Assembly (NCBI GenBank): GCA_934636105.1
Contig: CAKTZR010000013.1
Location: forward strand, 24,623-88,622
DNA: 64,000 nt
DNA from: an uncultured Clostridia bacterium
GTDB lineage: Bacteria > Bacillota > Clostridia > Christensenellales > Aristaeellaceae
Reading direction: 5' to 3'
Below, in pieces: positions 8,588 to 16,651 of the stretch; positions within the stretch are counted from its first letter, which is position 1; each line of letters starts with the position of its first letter. The notes under the pieces were generated by a model. The model made no database searches, was not told the DNA's origin, and saw only the letters and a list, made by a program, of their open reading frames with translations. The position numbers were made by a program, and so were the translations under genes.

Positions 8588-9943
8588 ATGACGGGGCGAG
8601 AACGGCAGGCCGCCGTGGATATGACGCGGGGCAGCCCGGTGAAGCTCATTTTGCAGTTCACGCTGCCGCTGCTCATCGGGCAGCTGATGCAGCAGATTTA
8701 TACCCTGACCGACACGATGATTACGGGGCATTTCATCGGCGACGCGGCGATTGCGGCCATCGGCGCATCCACGTCGCTCAACGACCTGATGATTAACTTT
8801 GCCAACGGCATGTGCAACGGCTGCGGCATCATCATCGGCCAGCTTTACGGCGCGCAGAAGATCGACAAACTGCGCCGCGCGACGGCCGTGATGCTGATGT
8901 TCAGCGTCGGGCTGGGGCTGCTGCTGACGCTGGGCGTGGTGATCGGCATCGAGCCGCTGATGCGCCTGCTCAACACGCCGGAGAGCGTCTTTGACGAGGC
9001 GCTGCGCTATGCGGCGATCGTCTGCGGCGGCATCGGCGTGACCATTTTGTATAACATGTGCGCCAGCTTCATGCGTTCGCTGGGTAACGGACGCATGCCG
9101 CTCGTGTTTCTGACGATCTCCTGCGTGCTCAACATCGCGCTGGATACGCTGTTCGTCGTCGTGCTGCATATCGGCGTGGTGGGAACGGCGCTGGCGACGC
9201 TGATTGCGCAGTGCATTTCGGCGCTGCTGAGCATGGTCTATATCGCGCATGCGTTTAAGCCGTTTCTGCCTAAAAAGACGGATTTCCGTGCGCCGGGCAG
9301 TTTGTGGGCGCAGATGGCGGCTTCCGGCCTGTCGATGGGGCTGATGAACTCGGTCTATGCGCTCGGTTCGCTGACCATGCAGAGCGCCATCAACACGCTG
9401 GGCGAAACCGTGATGGCGGCGCACACCAGCGCCAGACGCATTTTGAGCCTGACGGGTGCGCCGATGAGCAACCTCGGCACGGCAGGCGCGGTCTTCATCA
9501 GCCAGAACTGCGGCGCGCAGGCGTATGACCGCGTGAAGAAGGGGCTCAACCGCACCATCCTGATGGCGCTGATCTGGGAAGCAGGCGCTATGGTCGTCAT
9601 GGTTACGCTGGGGCCGGAGCTGCTGCGGCTGCTCATCGGCACGAGCAACGCCGAGCTGCTGCACTATGGCACGATGTCCCTGCGGGCGAGCGCGACGCTG
9701 TTCCTGCCGCTGGCGTATCTGGTCACGATGCGGCAGGCGATGCAGGCGCTGGGGCTGCACGTCGTGCCGGTGGTTTCCTCGTGCATCGAGCTGGTGATGA
9801 AGATTGCGGCGGCGTTTGCCGTTGTGCCGCGCTTCGGCTATGCGGGCGCATGCTGGGTGGAACCGGCAACGTGGCTGGCCTGCTGCGTGTTTTTAGCCAT
9901 TCAGTATATGACGCATCGAAAGCAGATTCTGCATCTTCAATAA
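8588..9943 (+). CDS. MATE family efflux transporter
   Basis: 451 residues with about 12 hydrophobic segments arranged as two MatE repeats. The opening DMTRGSPVKLILQFTLPLLIGQLMQQIYTLTDTMITGHFIG is the standard MATE start, and the second half begins near LWAQMAASGLSMGLMNSV. Inner-membrane H+ or Na+ antiporter exporting small organic molecules; the substrate is not evident. It is the last gene of the first operon and is followed directly by a hairpin terminator. No drug-resistance role can be claimed from sequence alone. Confidence 0.9.
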   Translation: MTGRERQAAVDMTRGSPVKLILQFTLPLLIGQLMQQIYTLTDTMITGHFIGDAAIAAIGASTSLNDLMINFANGMCNGCGIIIGQLYGAQKIDKLRRATAVMLMFSVGLGLLLTLGVVIGIEPLMRLLNTPESVFDEALRYAAIVCGGIGVTILYNMCASFMRSLGNGRMPLVFLTISCVLNIALDTLFVVVLHIGVVGTALATLIAQCISALLSMVYIAHAFKPFLPKKTDFRAPGSLWAQMAASGLSMGLMNSVYALGSLTMQSAINTLGETVMAAHTSARRILSLTGAPMSNLGTAGAVFISQNCGAQAYDRVKKGLNRTILMALIWEAGAMVVMVTLGPELLRLLIGTSNAELLHYGTMSLRASATLFLPLAYLVTMRQAMQALGLHVVPVVSSCIELVMKIAAAFAVVPRFGYAGACWVEPATWLACCVFLAIQYMTHRKQILHLQ

Positions 9944-9947
9944 AGCA

Positions 9948-9990
9948 AGCCGCCGGTCAGCTGGTCCCTGATCGGCGGCTTTCGCTTTTT
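9948..9990 (+). terminator. Rho-independent terminator of the first operon
   Basis: A 13-bp stem with one G-T pair (AGCCGCCGGTCAG against CTGATCGGCGGCT) and a 7-nt loop is followed by TTCGCTTTTT. It begins 5 bases after the MATE stop. A very similar hairpin follows the LysR gene at 16355. Confidence 0.85.
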
Positions 9991-10059
9991 CCTTGTTGAA
10001 CGAGCGGGAGAACTGGATCTAAACAGCTCCTCGTCTGTTCATATTGCAGCATTTTTCTG

Positions 10060-10086
10060 ACCGTGCGTCAAGCACGGTTATTTTTA
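10060..10086. terminator. Second hairpin in the 9944-10268 gap
   Basis: Stem ACCGTGC/GCACGGT with loop GTCAA, then TATTTTTAT. It could be a back-up terminator or the end of a small transcript. The rest of this 325-bp gap is an AT-rich tract (10087-10180) directly upstream of the promoter at 10181, possibly an UP-like element. No gene is seen in it. Confidence 0.5.
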
Positions 10087-10180
10087 TGGCTTTCAATATG
10101 CTTTTGAACGACAAAAAAGGTTTATATCGCCTTTTGATTTGTAAAAAATACAAAATAAACGACGAATTATTGTAATTTTG

Positions 10181-10209
10181 TTGACTTGAAGACTGAATGG
10201 GTGTAAGAT
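10181..10209 (+). promoter_or_regulatory. SigA-type promoter of the amino acid ABC operon
   Basis: TTGACT, 17-bp spacer, TAAGAT, ending 59 bases before the solute-binding protein start and preceded by a long A/T-rich tract. Confidence 0.8.
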
Positions 10210-10268
10210 AAACGCATTCCAAAGGAAACCCAGTTGACAGACCCCATGAGGTCGGAGAGGATACAAAT

Positions 10269-11069
10269 ATGAAGAAGATGCTGGTTCTGGCCCTGACGAT
10301 GGCCATGGTTCTGCTCGCGGCGGCGGGCGTTTGCGAGACCCTGCGCGTGGGCATGGAGTGCAACTACGCGCCGTACAACTGGACGCAGAGCGACGCGAGC
10401 GAAAACGCGGTGGCGATTGCGGCGGGCGGCTATGCGGACGGTTACGATGTGCGCATCGCGAAGATCATCGCCGACAAGCTTGGCATGGATCTTGAGATTG
10501 TCAAGACCGAGTGGGACGGCCTGACCCCGGCGCTGCTCTCCGGCAACATCGACGTGATTATCGCCGGCATGAGCCCGACCGCCGAGCGCAAGATGACTAT
10601 CGATTTCACCGATTCCTACTATGACACCGAGCTGACCGTTGTCGTCCGCAAGGACAGCGCGTTCGCTTCCGCCAAGAGCCTGGCCGATCTGGCGGGCGCG
10701 AAGATCACCGGACAGATGAGCACGTTCCACTATGACATGATCGACCAGATCGAGGGCGCAACCAAGATGCCCGCAATGGAGACTTTCCCGACGATGATCG
10801 TTGCGGTTTCTTCCGGCGCGATTGACGGCTATGTGGCCGACCGTCCCGGCGCGGTCTCCGCGACCTCCGCGAACCCGGATTTGACATATGTCACCTTCGA
10901 CGAGGGCCAGGGCTTCACCGTTTCCCCGGACGATGCGCAGATTGCTGTCGGCGTGCGTCAGGGCAGCGAGCTGAAGGAGCAGATCAACGAGATTCTCGCG
11001 GGCATTTCCGCCGAGGAGCGCAACGCCATCATGGATGCGGTTGTGCTGGATCAGCCGCTGAGCGAGTAA
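10269..11069 (+). CDS. Amino acid ABC transporter, substrate-binding protein (SBP_bac_3)
   Basis: 266 residues. Hydrophobic signal sequence (residues 1-22), then LRVGMECNYAPYNWTQ, the typical start of polar amino acid binding proteins (family 3). GYDVRIAKIIADKLGMDLEIVKTEWDGLTPALLSGNIDVIIAGMSPT is the conserved ligand-binding core. Cys21 is present but the residues before it (A-G-V) do not form a good lipobox, so the usual lipid anchor is doubtful. GATG start with GGAGAGGAT upstream. The permease and ATPase follow in the same direction after a hairpin terminator and a hairpin-repeat array that probably lower their expression relative to this gene. The ligand amino acid is not evident. Confidence 0.9.
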   Translation: MKKMLVLALTMAMVLLAAAGVCETLRVGMECNYAPYNWTQSDASENAVAIAAGGYADGYDVRIAKIIADKLGMDLEIVKTEWDGLTPALLSGNIDVIIAGMSPTAERKMTIDFTDSYYDTELTVVVRKDSAFASAKSLADLAGAKITGQMSTFHYDMIDQIEGATKMPAMETFPTMIVAVSSGAIDGYVADRPGAVSATSANPDLTYVTFDEGQGFTVSPDDAQIAVGVRQGSELKEQINEILAGISAEERNAIMDAVVLDQPLSE

Positions 11070-11084
11070 TCAAGCGCTAAACAA

Positions 11085-11112
11085 GACTGTCGGGCAACCG
11101 ACAGCCTTTTTA
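11085..11112 (+). terminator. Hairpin between binding protein and permease (attenuating terminator)
   Basis: CTGTCGG/CCGACAG with a GCAA tetraloop, then CCTTTTTAT. It lies inside a transporter operon, so partial read-through is expected. Confidence 0.75.
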
Positions 11113-11119
11113 TGCACTG

Positions 11120-11328
11120 TTAGGGAGACGTTGGGGCGCAGCCCCAAGCCCCGGCAGGGAACTGAGTTCCCTGCACCTTCCGCTTATTGATTGCTGACGC
11201 AATCAATGGAAGAAGGATTTAGTTTCATTGATAACATTTATCGCGCAGCGATAAATGAGGAGGGAAGTCCAGAAACCTCAGGTTTCTGGCGGGGTTCGGG
11301 GCGGCGCCCCGACGTACCCCAAAGGAGA
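11120..11328 (+). repeat. Array of six perfect hairpins (modular intergenic repeat)
   Basis: In order: TTGGGGC/GCCCCAA (from 11131), GCAGGGAA/TTCCCTGC (from 11154), ATTGATTGC/GCAATCAAT (from 11185), CATTTATCGC/GCGATAAATG (from 11236), CCAGAAACC/GGTTTCTGG (from 11269), CGGGGC/GCCCCG (from 11297). It ends in CCCCAAAGGAG, the Shine-Dalgarno sequence of the permease gene. Related arrays occur throughout the window. Confidence 0.85.
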
Positions 11329-11333
11329 AAAAA

Positions 11334-12164
11334 ATGCCGAACGCTTCAACATCTTTCTTTGGCTGGGTTGCCTTTTTGCTGCAAAAATATGGCATGCTGT
11401 TCCTGCGCGGAACGGGCATGACCCTGCTTATCGCGCTGACGGGTACGGCGCTGGGCTTCGCGCTCGGCCTGCTCGTGGCCATCATCCGCACCATCGCGCT
11501 GCCGGAAAAGAAGAAAACCGGCTCCAATACCGGCGTGGTGATCCGCCGCGCGCTGCTTCAATTCGTGCAGCTGCTGATGAACGTCTATATTCAGGTGTTC
11601 CGCGGCACGCCGATGATCGTGCAGGCCGTCGTCATCTACTACGGCGCGCAGTACGCGGGTGTGTTCATGGATACGACCTTCGCGGCGATCTTCATTATCT
11701 CCATCAACACCGGCGCATATATGGCCGAAATCATCCGCGGCGGCATTGTCTCCGTCGATAAAGGCCAGTTCGAGGCCGCGCACGCCATCGGCATGACCCA
11801 TTGGCAGACCATGACGACCGTCGTTCTGCCGCAGGCCATCCGCAATATCCTCCCGTCCGTCGGCAACGAGCTGATTGTCAACATCAAGGATTCCAGCGTG
11901 TTGAACGTCATCTCCGTGTCCGAGCTGTTCTTCCAGGCCAAGAGCGCCGCGGGCACGTACTACCGCTATTTTGAGGTCTATTTCATCATTGCGGTGATTT
12001 ACCTCATTCTGACGCTGACCGTCAGCCGCATTCTGCGTGCGGTGGAAAAGAAGATGGACGGCCCGGATAACTACGTCATTCACGGCTCGCAGAGCGACAG
12101 CCGCGCGGATATCAAGGTATCCGTCGAAAACGAAAAGGAGGCCGTCAAGAGATGGAACGCGTGA
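11334..12164 (+). CDS. Amino acid ABC transporter permease (HisM/GlnP type)
   Basis: 276 residues with five or so transmembrane segments. FLRGTGMTLLIALTGTALGFALGLL is the typical start of the polar amino acid permease family. The EAA loop that contacts the ATPase is EAAHAIGMTHWQTMTTVVLPQAIRN, near residues 145-170. A short charged insert (EKKKTGSNTG) follows TM1. RBS AAAGGAG, 7 bases from the ATG, is supplied by the end of the hairpin-repeat array. Its 3' end overlaps the ATPase start by 13 bp, which suggests translational coupling. Confidence 0.93.
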   Translation: MPNASTSFFGWVAFLLQKYGMLFLRGTGMTLLIALTGTALGFALGLLVAIIRTIALPEKKKTGSNTGVVIRRALLQFVQLLMNVYIQVFRGTPMIVQAVVIYYGAQYAGVFMDTTFAAIFIISINTGAYMAEIIRGGIVSVDKGQFEAAHAIGMTHWQTMTTVVLPQAIRNILPSVGNELIVNIKDSSVLNVISVSELFFQAKSAAGTYYRYFEVYFIIAVIYLILTLTVSRILRAVEKKMDGPDNYVIHGSQSDSRADIKVSVENEKEAVKRWNA

Positions 12165-12883
12165 TTGAGGTTAAGGGCATCAAGAAAGCTTTTGGCGACC
12201 ATGAAGTGCTCAAGGGCGTGGATTTTGCCGCCAACAAGGGCGAAGTGACCTGCATCATCGGTTCTTCCGGTTCGGGCAAATCGACGCTGCTGCGCTGCAT
12301 CAATCTGCTCGAAACCCCGGACGAGGGGCAGATCCTTTACCACGGCGAGGACATCCTCTCCGGCACGGTCAACATGCCGCGCTATCATGCCAAGGTCGGC
12401 ATGGTGTTTCAGCAGTTTAATCTGTTCGGCAATATGGATGTGCTGAACAACTGCGTTACCGGACAGATGAAGGTACTCCATCGTACCCGCGAAGAAAGCG
12501 TCGAAAACGCGATGAAGTACCTCAAAAAAGTCGGCATGGATGCGTATATCAACGCCAAGCCGCGCCAGCTTTCCGGCGGCCAGAAGCAGCGCGTCGCCAT
12601 CGCCCGCGCACTGGCGATGGATCCGGAGGTCATCCTCTTTGACGAGCCGACGAGCGCGCTTGACCCGGAGATGGTCGGCGAGGTGCTCTCCGTCATGCAG
12701 AATCTGGCGCAGGAGGGCCTGACGATGCTGGTCGTTACGCATGAAATGGGCTTCGCCCGCGCGGTGGCCAGCGAAGTGGTGTTTATGGACCAGGGCGTGA
12801 TCTGTGAACACGGCAATCCCAAGGATGTGCTCGGCGCGCCGAAAACCGAACGGCTCAAGGCGTTTCTGGCGAGTATGCTGTAA
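12152..12883 (+). CDS. Amino acid ABC transporter ATP-binding protein (GlnQ type)
   Basis: 243 residues with a full ABC set: Walker A GSSGSGKST, Q-loop VFQQFNLFG, signature LSGGQKQR, Walker B VILFDEPTSALDPE and switch His in VVTHEMGFAR. Full length for a polar amino acid ATPase. RBS AAAGGAGG lies inside the end of the permease gene. It drives uptake through the permease at 11334 with the binding protein at 10269. A terminator follows 14 bp after the stop. Confidence 0.95.
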   Translation: MERVIEVKGIKKAFGDHEVLKGVDFAANKGEVTCIIGSSGSGKSTLLRCINLLETPDEGQILYHGEDILSGTVNMPRYHAKVGMVFQQFNLFGNMDVLNNCVTGQMKVLHRTREESVENAMKYLKKVGMDAYINAKPRQLSGGQKQRVAIARALAMDPEVILFDEPTSALDPEMVGEVLSVMQNLAQEGLTMLVVTHEMGFARAVASEVVFMDQGVICEHGNPKDVLGAPKTERLKAFLASML

Positions 12884-12896
12884 AAGCGAATACGCG

Positions 12897-12931
12897 GCGC
12901 TTTCCCGAAAAAACGGGAGGGCGCTTTTTTT
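12897..12931 (+). terminator. Rho-independent terminator of the amino acid ABC operon
   Basis: GCGCTTTCCCG/CGGGAGGGCGC stem (two G-T pairs), A6 loop, then TTTTTTT. Confidence 0.9.
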
Positions 12932-13005
12932 GGCATGATGATCATTGCGCCTGTTATCAGAAATTTTGCAGAATTTCGGATTCGCGAAGAACCGAATAAA
13001 ACGGA

Positions 13006-13034
13006 TTGAAAAAAGAATGTCGATATGCTATGAT
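13006..13034 (+). promoter_or_regulatory. Promoter of the adhesin gene
   Basis: TTGAAA, 17-bp spacer, TATGAT, 63 bases before the GTG start. Confidence 0.75.
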
Positions 13035-13097
13035 ATTCGTATCTATTTTGTCGGCTGTATATAGGAAAACAATGAACCGAAGGAAAGGCGGAAAGCT

Positions 13098-15257
13098 GTG
13101 AACGGGAAGATTTGGAAGGCACTGGGCATAGCGGTCTGTATGCTGGCGCTGGCGGCGCCGCACGCTATGGCGGAGACGATTACGCATACGGTCACGGCTG
13201 ATACTCATTTTGCCGATGTGGTTAAAAATATTAACGCATCCGGCGTTGATGATGAAAACGTGATCGAATTGTGTGCGGATATCACCTTGACAGGCAACCA
13301 TACATTGAAGCGCAACACGACCATCAAGAGCAAGGACGAAGATCGTAAGATTTCCATTAATGGTTCGAACGCAGGAATTACGGTGGCAGGAGAAGGAACT
13401 GTCCTGAATTTGGGCGCGAAAGGTTACGACAAAAAGCTGACGATTGAAGGAGATGGAGATGCAAAAATACAGGTTGCCTTTGTAACTGTATCAGAAGGGG
13501 CAACCGCGAATATGTACGAGAATGTGACGCTGCAAAATAGGAAGTCTACGGGCAACGCCTGCATAGTGATTATGGGTTCGAAGTCAGTTTTTAACATGCG
13601 TGGCGGCGTAATTAAAAAGTGTAGCCGCGCAGTAATTGCTGATTCGGGGGCAACAGTCCGTATGCTGGGCGGCAGGATTGAAGATTGTAAGGTAGATGGT
13701 GACGGCGTCATCCGTGTTAATGACAACTCAAAATTTGTCATGGAGGACGGCACAATCAGCGGATGTTGTACGACAGTAAATGGTTTTGGCGGCGGTTTGT
13801 ATGCAACAAAATCTTCAACCATCACCATCAGCAACGGCACAATCAGCGAATGTGAGGCAGGTACGGGAGGCGGTTTGTATGCGGACAATTCAACCATCAC
13901 CATCAGCGGCGGCACCATCAGCAAATGCAGGACAGTGATAAATAATGGCGGCGGTTTGTATGCAATTAATTCTTCAACCATCACCATCAGCGGCGGCACA
14001 ATCAGCGAATGTGAGGCATCGTCAAATAATGGCGGCGGTTTGTATGCGGACAATTCAACCATCGAAATCAGCGACGGCACCATCAGCGGATGTAAGGGGG
14101 TATGGGGCGGCGGTTTGTATGCAGGAAATTCTTCAACCATCGAAATCAGCGGCGGCACAATCAGCGGATGTACGGTAGGTGCGGGCGGCGGTTTGTTTGT
14201 GGATAGTTCAACCGTCAGAATCAGCGGCGGCATAATCAGCGGATGTATTACGTCAGATACAGGTAATGGCGGCGGTTTATATGCAAATAATTCAACCATC
14301 AAAATCACCGGCGGCAGAATCGAAAACAACAAAGCAGCACATGGCGGCGGTGTGGCGCTGATCGGCAAAACAACGTTTGAAAAACCAATAACAAACTGGA
14401 CGGTTATTGGCAATGAAGCGTATGCAACCGGCGGTGTCGGCGGCGGTATTAAGTTGGAAAATGGGTCGATGGATGTTTCCGCCGGATCAAACCGGATTTA
14501 CAACAATACGGCAGGCGGACAAGGCGCGGATATTTTTCTGCTTAATGATAGTTCTACAATCAAACTGCCCAACGCCGCGAACATGTATCACGACAGCAGC
14601 ATAAACATTGACGGCTGGTATAAGGACGACAATCCGCGATATACGCCCTCTAAAGACGGCAAGGCTGTGACATCGCTGCAGCTAAGCGGCCCATTGTCGC
14701 TCGTTGCTTCGTATAAAGCAAGCCCGGTGCACATCGAAATCGACAAGAACGGCGGCGAAGGCGGAAGCAGCAGCCAAACGGTGCAAAAGGGCACGACCGT
14801 CACCCTCGAAGCGCCAACAAAGGAAGGGCATCTGTTTACAGGCTGGGAGGACGAGAAGGGGAACAGCTATCCGGCCGGAGCCGACGGAAAAGTCAACATC
14901 ACCGTCAATGAAGATATGAAACTCACGGCTGTTTGGGAAGCCCGGACGTTCACGGTTACATACGTCCTGCTGGACGGCAAAACGCGGACGGAAACGGTGG
15001 CTTACGGCCAAAAGCTGACGCTTGGCGAAGAACCGCGAACCGGCTATACCTTCGTCGGCTGGAAGGACGGCGAGAAGATGTACCACGCGGGCGAAACGAT
15101 CACCGTCACGGAGGACAAGACGCTCACGGCGGAGTGGAAAAAGCTCCCCAGCGCGGAAAACCTGCCGAAGACAGGCGACGAAAGCCCCGTTCTGCTTTGG
15201 AGCGCGGTGCTGGCGGTTTCCGCTGCGGCCGGTTTCATGCTCAAGCGTAAAAAGTAA
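13098..15257 (+). CDS. LPxTG-anchored repetitive surface protein (beta-helix plus InlB-type repeats)
   Basis: 719 residues, GTG start preceded by AGGAAAGGCGG. Signal peptide residues 1-26 ending PHAMA. Residues ~30-230 resemble a right-handed beta-helix (polymorphic outer membrane/adhesin-like). Residues ~230-420 contain seven to eight repeats built on GGGLYAxNSTITISGGTISxC, and the end has two Listeria-Bacteroides (InlB B) repeats (HIEIDKNGGEGGSSSQTV..FTGWEDEKGNSYPAG and FTVTYVLLDGKTRTETVAYGQ..FVGWKDGEKMYHAGE). It closes with the sortase signal LPKTG, a hydrophobic segment and KRKK. Likely covalently bound to peptidoglycan and involved in adhesion. The first ~1.6 kb is clearly lower in GC than neighbouring genes. 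Its own promoter and terminator make it a single-gene unit. Confidence 0.88.
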   Translation: MNGKIWKALGIAVCMLALAAPHAMAETITHTVTADTHFADVVKNINASGVDDENVIELCADITLTGNHTLKRNTTIKSKDEDRKISINGSNAGITVAGEGTVLNLGAKGYDKKLTIEGDGDAKIQVAFVTVSEGATANMYENVTLQNRKSTGNACIVIMGSKSVFNMRGGVIKKCSRAVIADSGATVRMLGGRIEDCKVDGDGVIRVNDNSKFVMEDGTISGCCTTVNGFGGGLYATKSSTITISNGTISECEAGTGGGLYADNSTITISGGTISKCRTVINNGGGLYAINSSTITISGGTISECEASSNNGGGLYADNSTIEISDGTISGCKGVWGGGLYAGNSSTIEISGGTISGCTVGAGGGLFVDSSTVRISGGIISGCITSDTGNGGGLYANNSTIKITGGRIENNKAAHGGGVALIGKTTFEKPITNWTVIGNEAYATGGVGGGIKLENGSMDVSAGSNRIYNNTAGGQGADIFLLNDSSTIKLPNAANMYHDSSINIDGWYKDDNPRYTPSKDGKAVTSLQLSGPLSLVASYKASPVHIEIDKNGGEGGSSSQTVQKGTTVTLEAPTKEGHLFTGWEDEKGNSYPAGADGKVNITVNEDMKLTAVWEARTFTVTYVLLDGKTRTETVAYGQKLTLGEEPRTGYTFVGWKDGEKMYHAGETITVTEDKTLTAEWKKLPSAENLPKTGDESPVLLWSAVLAVSAAAGFMLKRKK
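13788..14360 (+). repeat. In-frame tandem DNA repeats inside the adhesin gene
   Basis: The unit GGCGGCGGTTTGTATGC recurs at 13788, 13866 (one change), 13947, 14031, 14106, 14184 and 14268, with a decayed copy near 14345. The spacings are 78, 81, 84, 75, 78 and 84 bp, all multiples of three, so gain or loss of units keeps the frame. CAACCATC and ATCAGCGGCGGCACAATCAGCG are also repeated in each unit. Confidence 0.9.
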
Positions 15258-15269
15258 ATGAAACATAAA

Positions 15270-15303
15270 ACGAGCACGCAAAAAAATGCGTACTCGTTTT
15301 TGC
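15270..15303 (+). terminator. Terminator of the adhesin gene
   Basis: ACGAGCACGCA/TGCGTACTCGT stem with one mismatch and an A6 loop, followed by TTTTTGCTT. Confidence 0.85.
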
Positions 15304-15339
15304 TTATGGAAAGAGGGCTGACCTTTCGGCACTTTATGG

Positions 15340-15368
15340 TTGCATTTTAGAGCAAGGGAGGGTAGAAT
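15340..15368 (+). promoter_or_regulatory. Promoter of the LysR-type regulator
   Basis: TTGCAT, 17-bp spacer, TAGAAT, 40 bases before the start codon. Confidence 0.7.
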
Positions 15369-15408
15369 ATAGATAGATTCTTAACGAATGCAAAAGGACA
15401 GGACAGCC

Positions 15409-16350
15409 ATGGATACCAAGCAGCTTTTGACCATGATTACGCTCTCCCAGACGCTGAACTATCAAAAGGCGGCGGAGCAGCTGCAATATGCGCCCAGCAC
15501 GCTTTTTAAGCATATCCAGATGCTTGAGCAGGAGGTCGGCGCGCCGCTTTTCTGCAAAACGGGCCGTCAGCTGGCGCTGACCCCGCAGGGAGAGGCGTTT
15601 CTGGTGCATGCCAACCGCATGGTGGAGCATTATTATCTGGCGCTGGACAGCGTCTGCCCGGCGGAAAAGCTGGAGGGCAGCATCACCGTCGGCGGATGCG
15701 AGATCAACATCGGCAACAGTCTGCTGAATCTGTTTGATCAATTCCACGCGATACACGGCGAGACGCGGCTTAATATGATGATGACGCACAACGCGGGCGT
15801 TCCGGCGCTGATCCGGTCGGATATGCTGGATATCGGCTTCTTTTATACCACGCGCCCCGGCGCGGTCAGCGGGCTGCGGGTCGTGCCGCTGTATCGCGAG
15901 CCGGTCTATATGATGGTTTCGTGGGATCATCCGCTGGCGCAGAAGAAGGGGCTGAAATATGACGCGCTGGAGGGCATGCAGTTCATGTATCCGCACGATA
16001 CCTGCTGCTTTGTCGGCGAGTTTCTGCCGATGATGGAGAAAATGGGCGTGCATCTGGGCAAGACGACGTTCTTAGGCGGCGTTCAGCTGGTGGTGGAGCA
16101 GGTGCGCCGGGAGGGCGCGATGACGCTTGCGCCGCACTGCGCCGCGCAGCATTACCACGACGCCTACGGACTGGTGAAGCTGGACATGGACGAAGAACCC
16201 ATCTGGGCGTGGGAAAACATTGTCTATAAAAATTATGAGACGCTCAAGCCTGCTGCCCGCGCGCTGGCCAGAAGCAGCGCGGTGTATGCCGACGACCTTG
16301 TGAAAAAGGATACGACAGGGTGGATTATACGGCCGGAGGGGAAGGCGTAA
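15409..16350 (+). CDS. LysR family transcriptional regulator
   Basis: 313 residues. N-terminal winged helix-turn-helix (residues 1-60): LLTMITLSQTLNYQKAAEQLQYAPSTLFKHIQMLEQEVGAPLFCKTGRQLALTPQGEAF, standard for LysR except that the recognition helix reads APSTLFKHI. The effector domain starts about residue 85 (GSITVGGCEI). The ATG chosen has AAAGGACAGG 6-12 bases upstream; an ATG seven codons earlier lacks this. It lies directly upstream of a secreted flavoprotein reductase on the same strand and probably senses that enzyme's substrate (inference; LysR genes are more often divergent from their targets). Confidence 0.92.
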   Translation: MDTKQLLTMITLSQTLNYQKAAEQLQYAPSTLFKHIQMLEQEVGAPLFCKTGRQLALTPQGEAFLVHANRMVEHYYLALDSVCPAEKLEGSITVGGCEINIGNSLLNLFDQFHAIHGETRLNMMMTHNAGVPALIRSDMLDIGFFYTTRPGAVSGLRVVPLYREPVYMMVSWDHPLAQKKGLKYDALEGMQFMYPHDTCCFVGEFLPMMEKMGVHLGKTTFLGGVQLVVEQVRREGAMTLAPHCAAQHYHDAYGLVKLDMDEEPIWAWENIVYKNYETLKPAARALARSSAVYADDLVKKDTTGWIIRPEGKA

Positions 16351-16354
16351 AAAA

Positions 16355-16396
16355 GCCGCCGATCAGAGGATAGGCTGACCGGCGGTTCGCTTTTAT
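16355..16396 (+). terminator. Terminator of the LysR gene
   Basis: GCCGCCGATCAG/CTGACCGGCGGT stem with an 8-nt loop, then TCGCTTTTATTT. Nearly the same sequence as the terminator at 9948. The rest of the 300-bp gap up to 16651 holds no gene that I can see; a weak dyad (GATTCGTT..AATGATTC, about 16522-16556) could be a regulator site. Confidence 0.8.
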
Positions 16397-16651
16397 TTGT
16401 CATTTCTTTTTTCTGCCATGTACAGTAGCATGAGACGATGCTTGACAAAACGCAGATTTTGAATGCGCAGATCAAGCCGCCATACTTTAAAAAGCAGGGC
16501 AAAAATGAAGAAAACATCAGACGATTCGTTAAATTTCTGTTTTTCGAATGATTCATTTCCTCCTTTCGAGTGCTCAAACGTATAAAATCATGTACAATGA
16601 TGTCAAGGAAATTCCGAACGTGTGAAACGTAGGAAAGGAGAAAAAAGAAGA

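Noticed and set aside
13788..14360. Regularly spaced repeats resembling a CRISPR array
   Set aside because: Repeats and spacers are all in one reading frame, encode GGGLYA units and are not palindromic; there are no cas genes.
16442..16470. TTGACA box at 16442 as promoter of the flavoprotein gene
   Set aside because: No acceptable -10 at 16-18 bp; TACAAT at 16593 lacks a -35. The real promoter was not identified.
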